DNA from: Massilioclostridium sp965141735
Lineage (GTDB): Bacteria; Bacillota; Clostridia; Oscillospirales; Ruminococcaceae
Assembly: GCA_965141735.1 (NCBI GenBank)
Contig: CBCSOX010000070.1
Span: 1-11,970 of the forward strand
Direction of reading: 5' to 3'
DNA length: 11,970 nt
Position numbers and translations under genes: made by a program. The notes under the pieces were generated by a model, which was not told where the DNA came from, searched no databases, and saw nothing but the letters and a program-made list of their open reading frames with translations. Positions 11,587 through 11,970 of the stretch are shown here, piece by piece (within the stretch, counting starts at the first letter, position 1; the number at the start of each line of letters is the position of its first letter).

Positions 11587-11970
11587 TTATTCCGAACCGA
11601 TGATGTCGTTGACGTTGCCGCCCACATCATCATAGATATCTGTACTGTTTTTGATCTCGGGCACACCGATTTGATCTGAGGTGATCTGAGTGGTACCGGT
11701 GCGGAAATGCTCGTTGATCATGTCGGTGAGCAGATCCTTGTGAATGCTGTAAACCGACTGGTTGCCGTAGGCCTTGGTGTTGACGCTGGTGCCCTCGCCC
11801 GGAACCATAAAGAAATTGACATTCTCGCTCGAGAGCTTGCTCGCCTTGGAGGCAATGCTCACCATCTCCCCGACCGACATATCAGTGGTCATTTGGGAGG
11901 AGAGGCCGGGCAGCATGGAGGCGATTTTCGCCTTGCTGGTTCCGAGGAACTGTTTGACAAACGAGGCCAT
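11587..11970 (-). CDS. LytR-CpsA-Psr (LCP) family protein, C-terminal part
   Basis: LCP proteins are membrane-anchored enzymes that transfer teichoic acids or capsular polymers from lipid carriers to peptidoglycan outside the cell. The frame is open to the window end, so the 5' part, with any membrane helix and most of the catalytic domain, is missing; the ATG at the very edge is internal. The visible 127 residues have the family's C-terminal pattern: a helix with LPGLSSQMTTDMSVGEMVSIA (20-40), then NVNFFMVPGEG (50-60) and SVYSIHKDLLTDMINEHF. The last 30 residues form an acidic tail. The stop codon lies next to an ATG in the rsfS frame. This position beside rsfS is common in Clostridia. Confidence 0.85.
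   Translation of the reverse strand: MASFVKQFLGTSKAKIASMLPGLSSQMTTDMSVGEMVSIASKASKLSSENVNFFMVPGEGTSVNTKAYGNQSVYSIHKDLLTDMINEHFRTGTTQITSDQIGVPEIKNSTDIYDDVGGNVNDIIGSE

Overview
This window looks like chromosomal core sequence from a low-to-mid GC Firmicute of class Clostridia, probably Oscillospirales (Ruminococcaceae/Oscillospiraceae-like). That is an inference from four things: the gene order aroQ - M24 peptidase - efp - CD1247-type protein, the LytR-family/rsfS/leuS block, strong AGGAGG ribosome binding sites, and riboswitch control of metK and a riboflavin transporter. Every protein-coding gene I accept lies on the minus strand, so transcription runs from the high-coordinate end to the low-coordinate end. 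No mobile element, CRISPR array, tRNA or rRNA was found.

Layout in transcription order. (1) 11970-8536: the 3' end of a LytR-CpsA-Psr cell-wall gene, then rsfS (ribosome silencing factor, TTG start) and leuS (leucyl-tRNA synthetase, TTG start). (2) 8457-8114: rpsU (ribosomal protein S21) as its own unit, with a consensus sigma-A promoter and a hairpin terminator. (3) 8113-7489: about 625 bases with no recognisable gene but many small hairpins. (4) 7488-4103: yqeG-type HAD phosphatase, a 506-base gap, then a tightly packed cluster of an endonuclease IV-like TIM-barrel protein, aroQ (3-dehydroquinase) and an M24 Xaa-Pro peptidase, followed by two strong hairpins. (5) 3727-2403: two candidate promoters, efp (elongation factor P), and an acidic CD1247-type zinc-ribbon protein ending at a clear terminator. 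(6) 2143-1: an ASCH-domain protein, then ribU (ECF riboflavin S component) under an FMN riboswitch, then metK (SAM synthetase, cut by the window start) under a SAM-I riboswitch.

Most of the genes serve translation (leuS, rsfS, rpsU, efp). The others serve cofactor supply (ribU, metK), aromatic biosynthesis (aroQ), peptide turnover and the cell envelope. The two riboswitches follow the same design: a perfect TTGACA-17-TATAAT promoter, an aptamer, an intrinsic terminator and then the gene.

Nothing here is clearly a new defence or mobile system. The points most worth a second look are: the chained riboswitches, whose terminators seem to be the only 3' ends for the genes upstream of them; the Asp/Cys-rich segment of the CD1247-type protein; the hairpin-dense gap between rpsU and yqeG, which holds a repeated hairpin unit; a back-to-back promoter pair between rpsU and leuS that would give RNA antisense to leuS; and an extra C-terminal membrane helix on RibU.
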